A DNA stretch of 33,184 nucleotides from Staphylococcus agnetis (GCF_002901865.1 NZ_PPQF01000014.1:1-33184), one strand, 5' to 3'; shown: positions 1-8,516, counted from the first letter of the stretch. Program-made: numbers and translations. Notes: generated by a model from the sequence alone, not told the origin.

Positions 1-127
1 GTCAGATACCTTGATTTTTCATTGTTCAAAACGTACAATTAAATGTGTATGGTCCTTATTTTTAATCTTATAATCTTATAGATTTATTGACATACAGTTT
101 CAAATCCTAGAAAAAGGAGGTGTTTGT

Positions 128-1687
128 GTGAATTTATTAAGCCTCTTACTCATTTTGCTGGGTATGATTCTAGGAGTTGTTGTAGGGTATCTGATTGCCC
201 AAAATGTAATGCGTCAAAAGCAGATTCAAGCACGTAATACTGCTGAAGATATTATTGAACAAGCCAATAAAGAAGCAGAGAATCTCAAAAAAGAAAAATT
301 AATTGAAGCTAAAGAAGAAAACCAAATTCTAAGAGAACGTACTGAAAGTGAACTTAGAGAACGACGTGGTGAACTTCAAAGGCAGGAATCCCGACTTCTT
401 CAAAAGGAAGAGAACTTAGAGCGCAAATCTGATCTTTTAGATAAAAAAGATGAGATTTTAGAGCAAAAAGAATCTAAACTTGAAGAAAGACAACAACACG
501 TAGATGCAAAAGAGAGTAGTGTTCAATCAATAATAATGAAGCACGAACAAGAATTAGAACGCATCTCCGGTCTCACTCAAGATGAAGCACGTCAAGAACA
601 ATTAGCACGTGTTGAAGACGAGTTGTCACAAGATATTGCAATATTGGTTAAAGAAAAAGAAAATGAAGCAAAAGAACAAGTTAATCAAAAAGCGAAAGAA
701 TTGCTTGCAACAGCGGTGCAACGTTTTGCTGCAGATCATACGTCAGAATCGACAGTTTCTGTAGTTAATTTACCTAATGATGAAATGAAAGGACGTATCA
801 TAGGCCGAGAAGGTCGAAACATACGTACACTTGAAACTTTAACAGGCATTGATTTAATTATTGATGACACGCCTGAAGCTGTCATATTATCTGGTTTCGA
901 TCCAATTCGCAGAGAAATTGCAAAAACTGCACTTAATAACTTGGTTTCAGATGGTCGTATTCATCCAGGTCGTATTGAAGATATGGTTGAAAAAGCGCGT
1001 CGTGATGTCGATGAAATCATTCGTGATGCAGGAGAACAAGCCACATTTGAATTAAATATTCACAATATGCATCCAGATTTAGTTAAAATCCTTGGTCGTA
1101 TGCATTACCGTACAAGTTATGGACAAAATGTATTAAAGCATTCCATCGAAGTTGCATATCTTTCTGGTATGTTAGCTGCTGAATTGAATGAAGATGTGAC
1201 GTTAGCGAAACGTGCAGGTTTACTTCATGATGTTGGAAAAGCAATTGACCATGAAGTAGAAGGCAGCCATGTTGAAATTGGTGTAGAGCTTGCGAAAAAA
1301 TATGGTGAATCTGAAACAGTGATTAATGCGATACATTCTCATCATGGTGATGTAGAACCAACTTCGATAATCTCAATTTTAGTTGCGGCAGCAGATGCTT
1401 TATCCGCTGCGCGACCAGGTGCAAGAAAAGAAACGCTTGAAAACTATATTAAACGTTTAGAGCGTCTTGAACGTATTTCTGAGAATTATGATGGCGTTGA
1501 AAAAGCCTTTGCGATACAAGCCGGTCGAGAAATACGTGTGATGGTCTCACCTGAAGATATCGATGATTTAAAAGCACACCGTCTTGCTAGAGACATCAAA
1601 AACCAAATTGAAGATGAGTTACAATATCCTGGTCATATCAAAGTGACAGTCGTTCGTGAGACGAGAGCAATAGAATATGCAAAATAA
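128..1687 (+). CDS. rny: Ribonuclease Y (RNase Y, CvfA)
   Basis: Membrane-anchored endoribonuclease that starts mRNA decay and processing. The 519-residue protein has the full family layout: one hydrophobic N-terminal anchor (about residues 3-25), a long charged coiled coil (about 30-200), a KH RNA-binding domain with [12 protein letters not shown] at 222-233, and an HD phosphohydrolase domain with His338 and the His367-Asp368 pair in LLHDVGK. The length is normal for the family. The start is GTG, seven bases after a strong AGGAGG at 115-120. A TATAAT lies at 69-74, but I see no convincing -35 box for it. A strong terminator follows directly, so it is transcribed as the end of its unit. In staphylococci it is known as a virulence regulator (cvfA). 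Identification is secure. Confidence 0.97.
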   Translation: MNLLSLLLILLGMILGVVVGYLIAQNVMRQKQIQARNTAEDIIEQANKEAENLKKEKLIEAKEENQILRERTESELRERRGELQRQESRLLQKEENLERKSDLLDKKDEILEQKESKLEERQQHVDAKESSVQSIIMKHEQELERISGLTQDEARQEQLARVEDELSQDIAILVKEKENEAKEQVNQKAKELLATAVQRFAADHTSESTVSVVNLPNDEMKGRIIGREGRNIRTLETLTGIDLIIDDTPEAVILSGFDPIRREIAKTALNNLVSDGRIHPGRIEDMVEKARRDVDEIIRDAGEQATFELNIHNMHPDLVKILGRMHYRTSYGQNVLKHSIEVAYLSGMLAAELNEDVTLAKRAGLLHDVGKAIDHEVEGSHVEIGVELAKKYGESETVINAIHSHHGDVEPTSIISILVAAADALSAARPGARKETLENYIKRLERLERISENYDGVEKAFAIQAGREIRVMVSPEDIDDLKAHRLARDIKNQIEDELQYPGHIKVTVVRETRAIEYAK

Positions 1688-1690
1688 TAA

Positions 1691-1726
1691 AAAAGCAGTG
1701 TTACTTCTAGTAACATTGCTTTTTTG
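1691..1726 (+). terminator. Rho-independent terminator of rny
   Basis: The stem pairs AAAAGCAGTGTTAC (1691-1704) with GTAACATTGCTTTT (from 1710), with a short loop and a run of T after it. It begins three bases after the rny stop codon. Confidence 0.9.
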
Positions 1727-1748
1727 ATTCAAATCTTGTCACATTAAA

Positions 1749-1795
1749 AAGGGGTTAGGAGCAATCAATATTGAATTGATCTATGTCCCTCCCTT
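1749..1795. repeat. Long imperfect inverted repeat
   Basis: Nested arms pair AAGGGG with CCCTT, GGA with TCC and ATCAAT (1764-1769) with ATTGAT (1775-1780). The TATGTCCC-type 3' side looks like the GGGAC/GTCCC hairpin repeats scattered between staphylococcal genes. No T-run follows, so it is not a typical terminator. Its membership in a repeat family is only inferred. Confidence 0.4.
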
Positions 1796-1867
1796 GAAGA
1801 TATTAAAGTTAAAAAATTAAGTGTAACCTTATGTTTATATGTTAAATGATAGTTAAACATATATTAT

Positions 1868-1913
1868 TAAAAAAAGAGCAATAGTAGAACTAAAAAAGTG
1901 CTACATTGCTCTT
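1868..1913 (-). terminator. Terminator of the 72-residue minus-strand gene
   Basis: CTACATTGCTCTT (1901-1913) pairs with AAGAGCAATAGTAG (1874-1887), with one bulged A. Read on the minus strand the hairpin is followed by seven T residues (1867-1873). It lies about 17 bases past the stop codon of the minus-strand gene, which supports that gene being real. Confidence 0.75.
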
Positions 1914-1929
1914 AATAAAACGATTTATA

Positions 1930-2148
1930 TTAATGTGTTAAATTCAACTCTGTATCATGTAATTCCTTTAAAGCGCCTGCCGTATCATAGCAATTTGATG
2001 AAATATTTGTATATCTTTCAGCTAGTCGATAGGCATGGATATATAATTCAATGCTCTCTTTCGCAATATCCTCTGGATTATCCTTTTTTGATGGATTCGC
2101 TCCGACGACAAGTTCTGCAAACGTTTCAGGATCAATTGAAATTGACAT
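1930..2148 (-). CDS. Hypothetical 72-residue protein divergent from cadCA
   Basis: I do not recognise the family. The protein is small, acidic, soluble and probably helical, with no signal peptide or membrane segment and a single Cys in the NCYD context. Support for its being a gene comes from its surroundings: a perfect TATAAT on the minus strand (2213-2218), an AGGAG upstream (though about 14 bases from the ATG, which is long), and a terminator just past its stop. It diverges from the cadC homologue. A palindrome resembling the cadC operators (core 2185-2202) sits between its -10 box and its start, so metal-responsive control is plausible. It lacks clustered Cys or His that would suggest metal binding. 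A plus-strand frame over the same bases has no such signals. Confidence 0.6.
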   Translation of the reverse strand: MSISIDPETFAELVVGANPSKKDNPEDIAKESIELYIHAYRLAERYTNISSNCYDTAGALKELHDTELNLTH

Positions 2149-2177
2149 AAATATGAATACAACTCCTATAATTTTTT

Positions 2178-2209
2178 GACATACTACAAGTTAAATCTTG
2201 AAGTATGTC
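2178..2209. promoter_or_regulatory. CadC-box-like palindrome (O0) near the minus-strand gene
   Basis: GACATACTACAAG (2178-2190) and CTTGAAGTATGTC (2197-2209) form 13-base arms with one mismatch around TTAAAT. The core CAAG-N6-CTTG has the same spacing as the two palindromes at the cadC promoter. It lies just downstream of the minus-strand TATAAT at 2213-2218, where a repressor would block transcription of the 72-residue gene. It could instead act as a hairpin in that gene's leader. Confidence 0.5.
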
Positions 2210-2257
2210 TTTATTATATTGTTTACCCAAATCATTTCATTTAAATCATGGGTTTTC

Positions 2258-2277
2258 ATTCAAGTAATGACTTGATT
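2258..2277. promoter_or_regulatory. CadC-box-like palindrome (O1) overlapping the cadC -35
   Basis: ATTCAAGT (2258-2265), spacer AATG, ACTTGATT (2270-2277): an 8-4-8 palindrome with one mismatch. Its right arm contains the -35 hexamer TTGATT of the cadC promoter. It has the same geometry as the downstream operator O2, centre to centre 45 bases. Confidence 0.55.
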
Positions 2278-2300
2278 GTATGGTAAAAAATCGTTATACT
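2272..2300 (+). promoter_or_regulatory. cadCA promoter
   Basis: TTGATT (2272-2277), 17-base spacer, TATACT (2295-2300). Palindromes O1 and O2 sit on its -35 box and start site. Confidence 0.75.
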
Positions 2301-2302
2301 AC

Positions 2303-2322
2303 ATTCAAATACATACTTGAAT
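2303..2322. promoter_or_regulatory. CadC operator (O2) at the cadCA start site
   Basis: ATTCAAAT (2303-2310), ACAT, ACTTGAAT (2315-2322): an 8-4-8 palindrome starting three bases after the -10 box. Position and sequence closely match the operator of the plasmid pI258 cad operon as I remember it. Binding by the adjacent CadC homologue is inferred. Confidence 0.7.
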
Positions 2323-2336
2323 GAGAGGTGGTTCAA

Positions 2337-2720
2337 TTGGTTAAAGAGATACCAACATGCGAATCATGGTCAATAGATGAAACGAGAATTAAAGAAGCCA
2401 AGGAAGCAATTGATCAAGCACCAATTAAAGATGTGAGCCAAATGTTTAAAAGTATTGCTGATTTAAATAGAGCAAAAATGACATATGCATTATGTATACA
2501 TGAAGAATTATGTGTATGCGATATCGCTACGTTACTCAACATTACAGTAGCAAATGCCTCACACCATTTGCGCCTTTTATATAACAATGGAGTAGTCACA
2601 TACCGTAAAGATGGAAAACGAGCGATGTATCGTATTTATGATGAACATATTAGACAAATTATGTTAGTATCTATCGAACATAAGGAAGAAGTGACATCAG
2701 ATGAAACAACACACATATAA
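2337..2720 (+). CDS. cadC: CadC-like ArsR/SmtB metal-responsive repressor
   Basis: Winged-helix repressor that releases DNA when it binds Cd, Pb or Zn and so induces the efflux pump encoded next to it. The TTG start at 2337 gives 127 residues and sits six bases after GAGGTG; the longer frame starts at a GTG inside that ribosome site. The helix-turn-helix motif is ANASHHLRLLY. Metal ligands of the alpha3N type are visible: Cys8 near the N-terminus and Cys59/Cys61 in ELCVCD. The position equal to Cys11 of plasmid CadC is Ser12 here. The C-terminal Zn-site residues (DEH...EHKE) are kept. The gene overlaps the start of cadA by 20 bases and is preceded by two operator-like palindromes. Most similar to CadC of pI258; the exact inducer is not certain. 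Confidence 0.9.
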   Translation: MVKEIPTCESWSIDETRIKEAKEAIDQAPIKDVSQMFKSIADLNRAKMTYALCIHEELCVCDIATLLNITVANASHHLRLLYNNGVVTYRKDGKRAMYRIYDEHIRQIMLVSIEHKEEVTSDETTHI

Positions 2721-4851
2721 TGTTGAAGGTCTGTCATGTGCCCATTGCGCAAATAAATTTGAGCAAAAGTTAAATCAACTTGATTCAGTACAATCGGCAC
2801 AAATTAATTTCGGAGCATCAAAAATTTACGTAACTGGTCAGCCAACGCTCGATGAATTAGAGGAAGCAGGGGCATTTGAAAACTTAAAAATTTCTGATAG
2901 TACACAGCATTCTTTAAAAGATGACTATGTTAATCAAGAGAAAAGCGTAGAACCGATGGCATGGTGGCATAAATGTAAGTTATTTTATCAAAAAAATGGT
3001 GCAATTTGTTTTGCGATTTTACTTATCATCTTAGGGTATCTTTCAAAGTGGTCAGCAGGTGAGCATCAACTCATTACGATTACTTTATTTGCAACGTCGA
3101 TTGTAATTAGCGGTGCGTCACTATTAAAACAGGGTTTTAGAAATTTAATGCACTTAGAATTTGATATGCATACGCTCATGACTATAGCGGTCATAGGCGG
3201 TGCAATCATAGGTGAATGGGGAGAAGTAGCGGTTGTTGTCGTGTTGTTTGCTTTAAGTGAAGCGCTAGAAACGTTTACGATGGATAAAGCAAGACAATCT
3301 ATGCAATCTTTAATAAAAATGAGACCTGAAACTGCCTATCGATTAGTGGGCAATGATGTTGAACAAGTAGACGTTAAAGATGTCAACATTAACGATATTT
3401 TATTGATTAAACCTGGACAGAAAATTCCTTTAGATGGCATTATTCATAAAGGCGCATCAACGATTAATCAAGCCGCAATAACTGGAGAATCTGTCCCTGT
3501 AGATAAAGGGGAAGGAGATGACGTTTTTGCAGGGACATTGAATGAAAGCGGTGTATTAGAAGTATCTGTATCAAAACTTGCATCCGATTCAACCCTATCT
3601 AAAATGATTCAATTGGTTGAACGTGCGCAAGTAAACAAAGCACCTGCTCAAGCGCTTATTGAAAAATTTGCCAAATACTATACCCCATTAATTATGCTGA
3701 TAGCACTCGGTGTCGCTATTTTACCGCCCCTATTGTTTCATGCTGAATGGCATATGTGGTTGTATCAAGGGCTATCTGTACTTGTCATCGGTTGCCCTTG
3801 TGCATTAGTTATTGCGACACCTATTGCAATTATTTCCAGCGTGAGTAATGCCGCAAAACATGGCGTATTGATAAAAGGTGGGATACATTTAGAGCAACTG
3901 AATCGCATTAAAGCCATTGCGTTGGATAAAACAGGTACGTTAACACAAGGTCACCCAGAAGTCTCACATATTGAAATGTTAGAAGATCGTATTGAACGGT
4001 CTACACTTTTAAAACATGTCGCTGCCATTGAAGCGATGTCTACGCATCCGATTGCACGCGCAGTAGTGAATTATATTCAAAAAGAGGTGGAGTTATCTCA
4101 TTTTGAAGTGACTGAATTTCAATCTCAGACAGGTGTAGGTGTCACAGCTACTGTAGATGCTTCACAATATTGTATAGGAAAACCGCAACGTTTTGACTTA
4201 AACGATGCTGTGGAGTGGCAAAATAAAGTTAAGCAATATGAGACCTCGGGACATACAGTTATTTTAGTTTCCCAGAATGATGTGATTACGATGTTAATAG
4301 CGCTTAAAGACCGCGTGCGTCCAAATGCTCAATGGAGCTGTAAGCGTTTAAAAGATATAGGGATAAAGCATATTGAGATGCTAACTGGAGACAATACGGC
4401 AACAGCTAAAAGTATAGCGCAAGAAATCGGTGTGACTCATTTTAAAGCGAATCAATTACCTGAAGATAAAATGACACGTATGAGTGACTTAAAACAACAC
4501 TATAGAAATGTCGCGATGGTGGGCGACGGTGTCAATGATGCCCCAGCTCTAGCCAATGCAACGGTTGGAATTGCTATGGGCGCTGCAGGTACTGACACTG
4601 CAATTGAAACTGCAGATATTGCTATTTTAAATGATGATATTTCAAAACTTCCATATACTTTTAAGTTGAGTCGTCATACAATGCGAATTATTAAAATGAA
4701 CATTCTCATCGCAATTGGTTTAAAAATCATTGCATTATTGCTTGTTATTCCAGGGTGGCTCACGTTATGGATTGCAATATTTTCAGATATGGGTGCGACT
4801 TTACTCGTAGGTTTAAATGCATTGAGGCTACTGTACATTAAACCAGAATAA
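2701..4851 (+). CDS. cadA: CadA-like Cd/Zn/Pb-exporting P1B-type ATPase
   Basis: Membrane pump that uses ATP to expel divalent soft-metal ions. At 716 residues it is close to the 727 of plasmid CadA. One N-terminal heavy-metal domain carries Cys13-x-x-Cys16 (GLSCAHC). Then come membrane helices from about 100, the TGES actuator motif (261-264), the CPC transport motif (365-367), the phosphorylated Asp409 in DKTGTLT, the His449-Pro450 motif, GDGVND (608-613), and the last helices with Lys675 and Asp696, typical of the Zn/Cd/Pb subgroup. All catalytic residues are present. The ATG overlaps cadC, implying coupled translation, though the AAGGAAG site is about 12 bases upstream. I see no terminator before ymdB. 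In the staphylococci I remember, rny and ymdB are adjacent, so the pair looks inserted. Confidence 0.93.
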   Translation: MKQHTYNVEGLSCAHCANKFEQKLNQLDSVQSAQINFGASKIYVTGQPTLDELEEAGAFENLKISDSTQHSLKDDYVNQEKSVEPMAWWHKCKLFYQKNGAICFAILLIILGYLSKWSAGEHQLITITLFATSIVISGASLLKQGFRNLMHLEFDMHTLMTIAVIGGAIIGEWGEVAVVVVLFALSEALETFTMDKARQSMQSLIKMRPETAYRLVGNDVEQVDVKDVNINDILLIKPGQKIPLDGIIHKGASTINQAAITGESVPVDKGEGDDVFAGTLNESGVLEVSVSKLASDSTLSKMIQLVERAQVNKAPAQALIEKFAKYYTPLIMLIALGVAILPPLLFHAEWHMWLYQGLSVLVIGCPCALVIATPIAIISSVSNAAKHGVLIKGGIHLEQLNRIKAIALDKTGTLTQGHPEVSHIEMLEDRIERSTLLKHVAAIEAMSTHPIARAVVNYIQKEVELSHFEVTEFQSQTGVGVTATVDASQYCIGKPQRFDLNDAVEWQNKVKQYETSGHTVILVSQNDVITMLIALKDRVRPNAQWSCKRLKDIGIKHIEMLTGDNTATAKSIAQEIGVTHFKANQLPEDKMTRMSDLKQHYRNVAMVGDGVNDAPALANATVGIAMGAAGTDTAIETADIAILNDDISKLPYTFKLSRHTMRIIKMNILIAIGLKIIALLLVIPGWLTLWIAIFSDMGATLLVGLNALRLLYIKPE

Positions 4852-4867
4852 GCATGATTGAATCACA

Positions 4868-4895
4868 TTGACATGGTGTGTGAACCCGTTACAAT
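4868..4895 (+). promoter_or_regulatory. ymdB promoter
   Basis: Perfect -35 TTGACA (4868-4873), 16-base spacer, TACAAT (4890-4895). It gives ymdB its own transcript in spite of cadA upstream. Confidence 0.8.
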
Positions 4896-4913
4896 AAAAT
4901 AGTATAAGAAATC

Positions 4914-4953
4914 ATGCGTAGGATAGTAGCAAACTTAAAAGCTATTAACGCAT
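4914..4953 (+). other. Hairpin in the ymdB 5' leader
   Basis: ATGCGT (4914-4919) pairs with ACGCAT (4948-4953), and ATAG (4923-4926) with CTAT (4942-4945), across internal loops. It lies in the roughly 80-base untranslated leader and has no T-run, so it is more likely a stability or processing element than a terminator. Function unknown. Confidence 0.4.
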
Positions 4954-4984
4954 AAAACTTCTTACTAGAGAGGATATTACTTAA

Positions 4985-5776
4985 ATGAGAATACTATTTA
5001 TTGGAGATATCGTAGGTAAAGTAGGACGTCAAACGTTAGAGACGTATTTACCTAAATTAAAACAACATTATCGTCCTACAGTAACGATTGTCAATGCTGA
5101 AAATGCAGCGCATGGTAAAGGACTCACTGAAAAAATTTATAAACAATTGTTAAGACAAGGCGTAGATTTTATGACCATGGGCAATCATACGTACGGTCAA
5201 CGTGAAATTTATGATTTTATTGATGATGCATCACGTCTCGTACGACCAGCTAACTTTCCCAGTGAAGCCCCTGGGGTAGGCATGCGTGTCATTAATATTA
5301 ACGATAAAAAGTTGGCAGTCATTAATTTACAAGGGCGTAGTTTTATGCCTATGAGTGATGATCCATTTAAAACTGCGGACCAACTGATTACACAAGCTAA
5401 AAAAGAAACCGACTTTATTTTTGTGGATTTTCATGCTGAGACAACATCGGAAAAGTATGCGATGGGATGGTATTTAGATGGACGTGTCAGTGCTGTTGTC
5501 GGCACACACACGCATATTCAAACGTCAGATGAACGTGTTTTAACGCATGAAACAGCTTATATCACTGATGTAGGAATGACTGGGTATTACGATGGTATAT
5601 TAGGTATTAATAAAGATGAAGTTATCAAACGATTTATTACAAGCTTACCTCAACGCCATGTTGTCCCTGATGAAGGGCGTGGTATTTTATCTGGTGTTAT
5701 CATTGATTTGAAGTCAGATGGTACAGCAAAGTCGATTTCTAGAATTCTAATTAACGATGACCATCCATTTTCGTAA
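4985..5776 (+). CDS. ymdB: YmdB family metallophosphodiesterase
   Basis: Cytoplasmic metal-dependent phosphodiesterase; the Bacillus homologue hydrolyses 2',3'-cyclic nucleotides and affects biofilm and motility gene expression. The 263 residues are full length. Di-metal ligands can be seen in order: Asp8 (GDIVG), Glu39 and Asn40 (NAEN), Asn67-His68 (GNHTYG), His150 (DFHAE), and His175 and His177 (GTHTHIQT). The ATG lies about ten bases after GAGAGGA. The gene normally follows rny, and both act on RNA metabolism in Firmicutes. Here it has its own promoter and a strong terminator, so it is probably monocistronic. Confidence 0.93.
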   Translation: MRILFIGDIVGKVGRQTLETYLPKLKQHYRPTVTIVNAENAAHGKGLTEKIYKQLLRQGVDFMTMGNHTYGQREIYDFIDDASRLVRPANFPSEAPGVGMRVININDKKLAVINLQGRSFMPMSDDPFKTADQLITQAKKETDFIFVDFHAETTSEKYAMGWYLDGRVSAVVGTHTHIQTSDERVLTHETAYITDVGMTGYYDGILGINKDEVIKRFITSLPQRHVVPDEGRGILSGVIIDLKSDGTAKSISRILINDDHPFS

Positions 5777-5807
5777 TAGTATCGTCCATTAGTATGAATT
5801 TTAATAA

Positions 5808-5844
5808 AACCCGTGATTTGTAGAGGCAAATCACGGGTTATTTT
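5808..5844 (+). terminator. Terminator of ymdB
   Basis: Perfect 13-base stem: AACCCGTGATTTG (5808-5820) with CAAATCACGGGTT (5827-5839), loop TAGAGG, then ATTTT. Confidence 0.93.
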
Positions 5845-5888
5845 GATATGATATTAATTGAATTTAAACGTGCAGGAGGCTCATTTTA

Positions 5889-7649
5889 ATGAAATCACAA
5901 GTATCATGGAAAGTCGGCGGTCAACAAGGTGAAGGTATTGAATCTACAGGTGAAATCTTCGCTACGGCAATGAACCGTAAAGGATACTATCTCTACGGCT
6001 ACCGTCATTTCTCTAGCCGTATTAAAGGTGGCCATACTAATAACAAAATTCGTGTCTCTACTACACCTGTACATGCGATTAGTGACGATCTTGATATTTT
6101 AGTAGCATTTGATCAAGAAACGATAGCGCTCAATCATCATGAAATGCGTGAAGACAGTGTAATATTGGCTGACAGTAAAGCAAAACCTGTAAAGCCAGAA
6201 GATTGTAAGGCTCAATTGGTTGTTTTACCTTTTACAGAGATAGCGAAAGAATTAGGTACACCACTGATGAAGAATATGGTTGCGATTGGTGCGACTTCAG
6301 CTTTAATGCAACTTGAATCATCAACATTTGAATCATTAATTCAATCTATGTTTGAGAAAAAAGGAGACAAAGTGGTTAACCTCAATGTTGAGGCGCTTCA
6401 TAAAGGCTATGAACTTATGACACAACACATAAGTGATATTGAGGGAGATTTTGTTTTACAAGAAGGTAGCGGGACGCCACACCTTTACATGATTGGTAAT
6501 GATGCTATTGGATTAGGCGCGATTGCGGGTGGGTCTCGTTTTATGGCAGCTTATCCTATTACACCGGCATCTGAAATCATGGAATATATGATTGAGCATT
6601 TACCAGAAGTCAATGGTACAGTGATTCAAACTGAAGATGAAATTGCTGCGGCAACGATGGCCATTGGTGCCAATTATGGTGGTGTGCGTGCTTTCACCGC
6701 ATCCGCTGGACCAGGTTTATCTTTAATGATGGAAGCGATTGGCCTATCTGGTATGACTGAAACGCCACTTGTAATTATGAACACGCAACGTGGTGGCCCA
6801 TCTACAGGGTTACCTACGAAACAAGAACAATCAGATTTAATGCAAATGATTTATGGTACCCATGGCGATATTCCGAAAATTGTTTTAGCACCAACTGATG
6901 CAGAAGATGCATTTTATCTTACAGTTGAAGCATTTAACCTAGCAGAAGAATATCAATGTCCAGTTATTTTATTAAGTGATTTACAATTATCTTTAGGTAA
7001 ACAAACAGTTCAAAACTTAGATTATCAGCGTATTGAAATTCGCAGAGGTGCGACAATGATGGATACGATAGAACGCGATCCAGATGATAAGGCGTACTTT
7101 AAGCGTTACGCACTTACGGAATCAGGTGTGTCTCCAAGACCAATTCCTGGTGTGAAAGGCGGTATACATCATGTAACTGGTGTCGAACACAATGAGGAAG
7201 GAAAACCGAGTGAAGCAGCGAGCAATCGTCAGGCGCAAATGGATAAACGTATGCGCAAAACGGAACACTTACTCATTAATGAGCCAGTAGAAGGTGACGA
7301 CTTGAATGAAGAGGTTGATGTATTATACCTTGGTTTTATCTCCACAAAAGGTGCGATTCAAGAAGGGGTACAACGTTTAAAAGAAGCGGGGCATACTGCA
7401 CATCACTTGCAGTTACGTCAATTACATCCATTCCCATCAGAAACAGTTCAAAAAGCTGTCAACAATGCGAAAAAAGTCGTCGTAGTAGAACATAACTATC
7501 AGGGGCAATTAGCTAACATTATTAAAATGAATGTTCAATTAGGCGATAAGTTAATCAAACAAACGAAATATGACGGCACGCCATTTTTACCTAAAGAAAT
7601 TGAAGAAAAAGGATTAGAAATTGTGAATCAATTAAAGGAGCGAGTTTAA
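5889..7649 (+). CDS. korA: 2-oxoacid:ferredoxin oxidoreductase, alpha subunit (gamma-alpha fusion)
   Basis: Large subunit of a CoA-dependent 2-oxoacid (probably 2-oxoglutarate) ferredoxin oxidoreductase. The N-terminal gamma-type domain (about 1-185, with GGQQGEGIESTGEIF and the HFSSRIKGGH segment) is fused to the pyruvate-ferredoxin oxidoreductase alpha domain (from about 200, YPITPASEIMEYM and TEDEIAAATMAIGAN). A C-terminal transketolase-like region follows. The 586-residue length is normal for this fused form. The ATG is nine bases after AGGAGG (5874-5879). korB starts immediately after the stop codon. Substrate choice cannot be read from sequence; 2-oxoglutarate is inferred from the family name. 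Confidence 0.92.
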   Translation: MKSQVSWKVGGQQGEGIESTGEIFATAMNRKGYYLYGYRHFSSRIKGGHTNNKIRVSTTPVHAISDDLDILVAFDQETIALNHHEMREDSVILADSKAKPVKPEDCKAQLVVLPFTEIAKELGTPLMKNMVAIGATSALMQLESSTFESLIQSMFEKKGDKVVNLNVEALHKGYELMTQHISDIEGDFVLQEGSGTPHLYMIGNDAIGLGAIAGGSRFMAAYPITPASEIMEYMIEHLPEVNGTVIQTEDEIAAATMAIGANYGGVRAFTASAGPGLSLMMEAIGLSGMTETPLVIMNTQRGGPSTGLPTKQEQSDLMQMIYGTHGDIPKIVLAPTDAEDAFYLTVEAFNLAEEYQCPVILLSDLQLSLGKQTVQNLDYQRIEIRRGATMMDTIERDPDDKAYFKRYALTESGVSPRPIPGVKGGIHHVTGVEHNEEGKPSEAASNRQAQMDKRMRKTEHLLINEPVEGDDLNEEVDVLYLGFISTKGAIQEGVQRLKEAGHTAHHLQLRQLHPFPSETVQKAVNNAKKVVVVEHNYQGQLANIIKMNVQLGDKLIKQTKYDGTPFLPKEIEEKGLEIVNQLKERV

Positions 7650-8516
7650 TTGGCAACTTTTAAAGATTTTAGAAATAATGTAAAACCAAACTGGTGCCCA
7701 GGATGTGGAGATTTTTCAGTACAAGCTGCCATTCAAAAAGCTGCTGCTAATGTAGGATTGGAGCCTGAAGAGGTTGCGTTAATTACTGGTATCGGTTGTT
7801 CAGGACGTTTGTCAGGTTATGTAAATTCTTATGGGGTACATTCAATTCATGGACGTGCATTACCTTTAGCGCAAGGTGTGAAAATGGCAAATAAAGATTT
7901 AACAGTGATTGCTTCTGGCGGTGACGGCGATGGTTATGCGATTGGTATGGGGCATACGATTCATGCTTTACGACGAAATATGAATATTACGTATATCGTC
8001 ATGGATAACCAAATTTATGGATTAACGAAAGGTCAAACCTCACCATCATCGGCTCCAGGCTTCATTACTAAAACAACGCCTAAAGGAAATATTGAACAAA
8101 ATGTAGCGCCATTAGAACTTGCATTATCATCTGGCGCAACGTTTGTTGCACAAGGTTTCTCAAATGATATTAAAGGGCTCACTAAAATGATTGAAGATGC
8201 CATTCAACATGATGGTTTTTCATTTGTTAATGTGTTTTCCCCTTGTGTCACATATAATAAAATCAACACATATGATTGGTTTAAAGCGCATTTAACAAGC
8301 ATTGACGATATCGAAGGTTATGATGCATCCAATAAACAGCAAGCGATACAAACAGTGATTGAACATGAATCTTTATTAAAAGGCATTGTTTACCAAGATA
8401 CAGAAACGCCATCATATGAATCACAGATTGAAGGTTTAAGCGACCAACCACTCGCGCATCAAGATTTAAAATTAGAAGAAGCACAATTCGAAGCATTAAC
8501 GAAACAATTTATATAA
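7650..8516 (+). CDS. korB: 2-oxoacid:ferredoxin oxidoreductase, beta subunit
   Basis: TPP- and iron-sulfur-carrying partner of KorA. The 288-residue protein shows the TPP pocket (GDGDGYAIG at 91-99, followed by MDNQIYGLTKGQ) and four cysteines placed for one 4Fe-4S cluster: Cys16 and Cys19 (CPGC), Cys50 (GCSGR) and Cys199 (SPCVTYN). The start is TTG, directly abutting the korA stop, with GGAG nine bases upstream, so the two subunits are translationally linked. It is followed by a terminator, ending the korAB unit. Confidence 0.93.
   Translation: MATFKDFRNNVKPNWCPGCGDFSVQAAIQKAAANVGLEPEEVALITGIGCSGRLSGYVNSYGVHSIHGRALPLAQGVKMANKDLTVIASGGDGDGYAIGMGHTIHALRRNMNITYIVMDNQIYGLTKGQTSPSSAPGFITKTTPKGNIEQNVAPLELALSSGATFVAQGFSNDIKGLTKMIEDAIQHDGFSFVNVFSPCVTYNKINTYDWFKAHLTSIDDIEGYDASNKQQAIQTVIEHESLLKGIVYQDTETPSYESQIEGLSDQPLAHQDLKLEEAQFEALTKQFI

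Noticed and set aside
1935..2150. Plus-strand 71-codon frame over the minus-strand small gene
   Set aside because: It lacks a ribosome site and promoter, whereas the minus-strand frame has a -10 box, Shine-Dalgarno and terminator.
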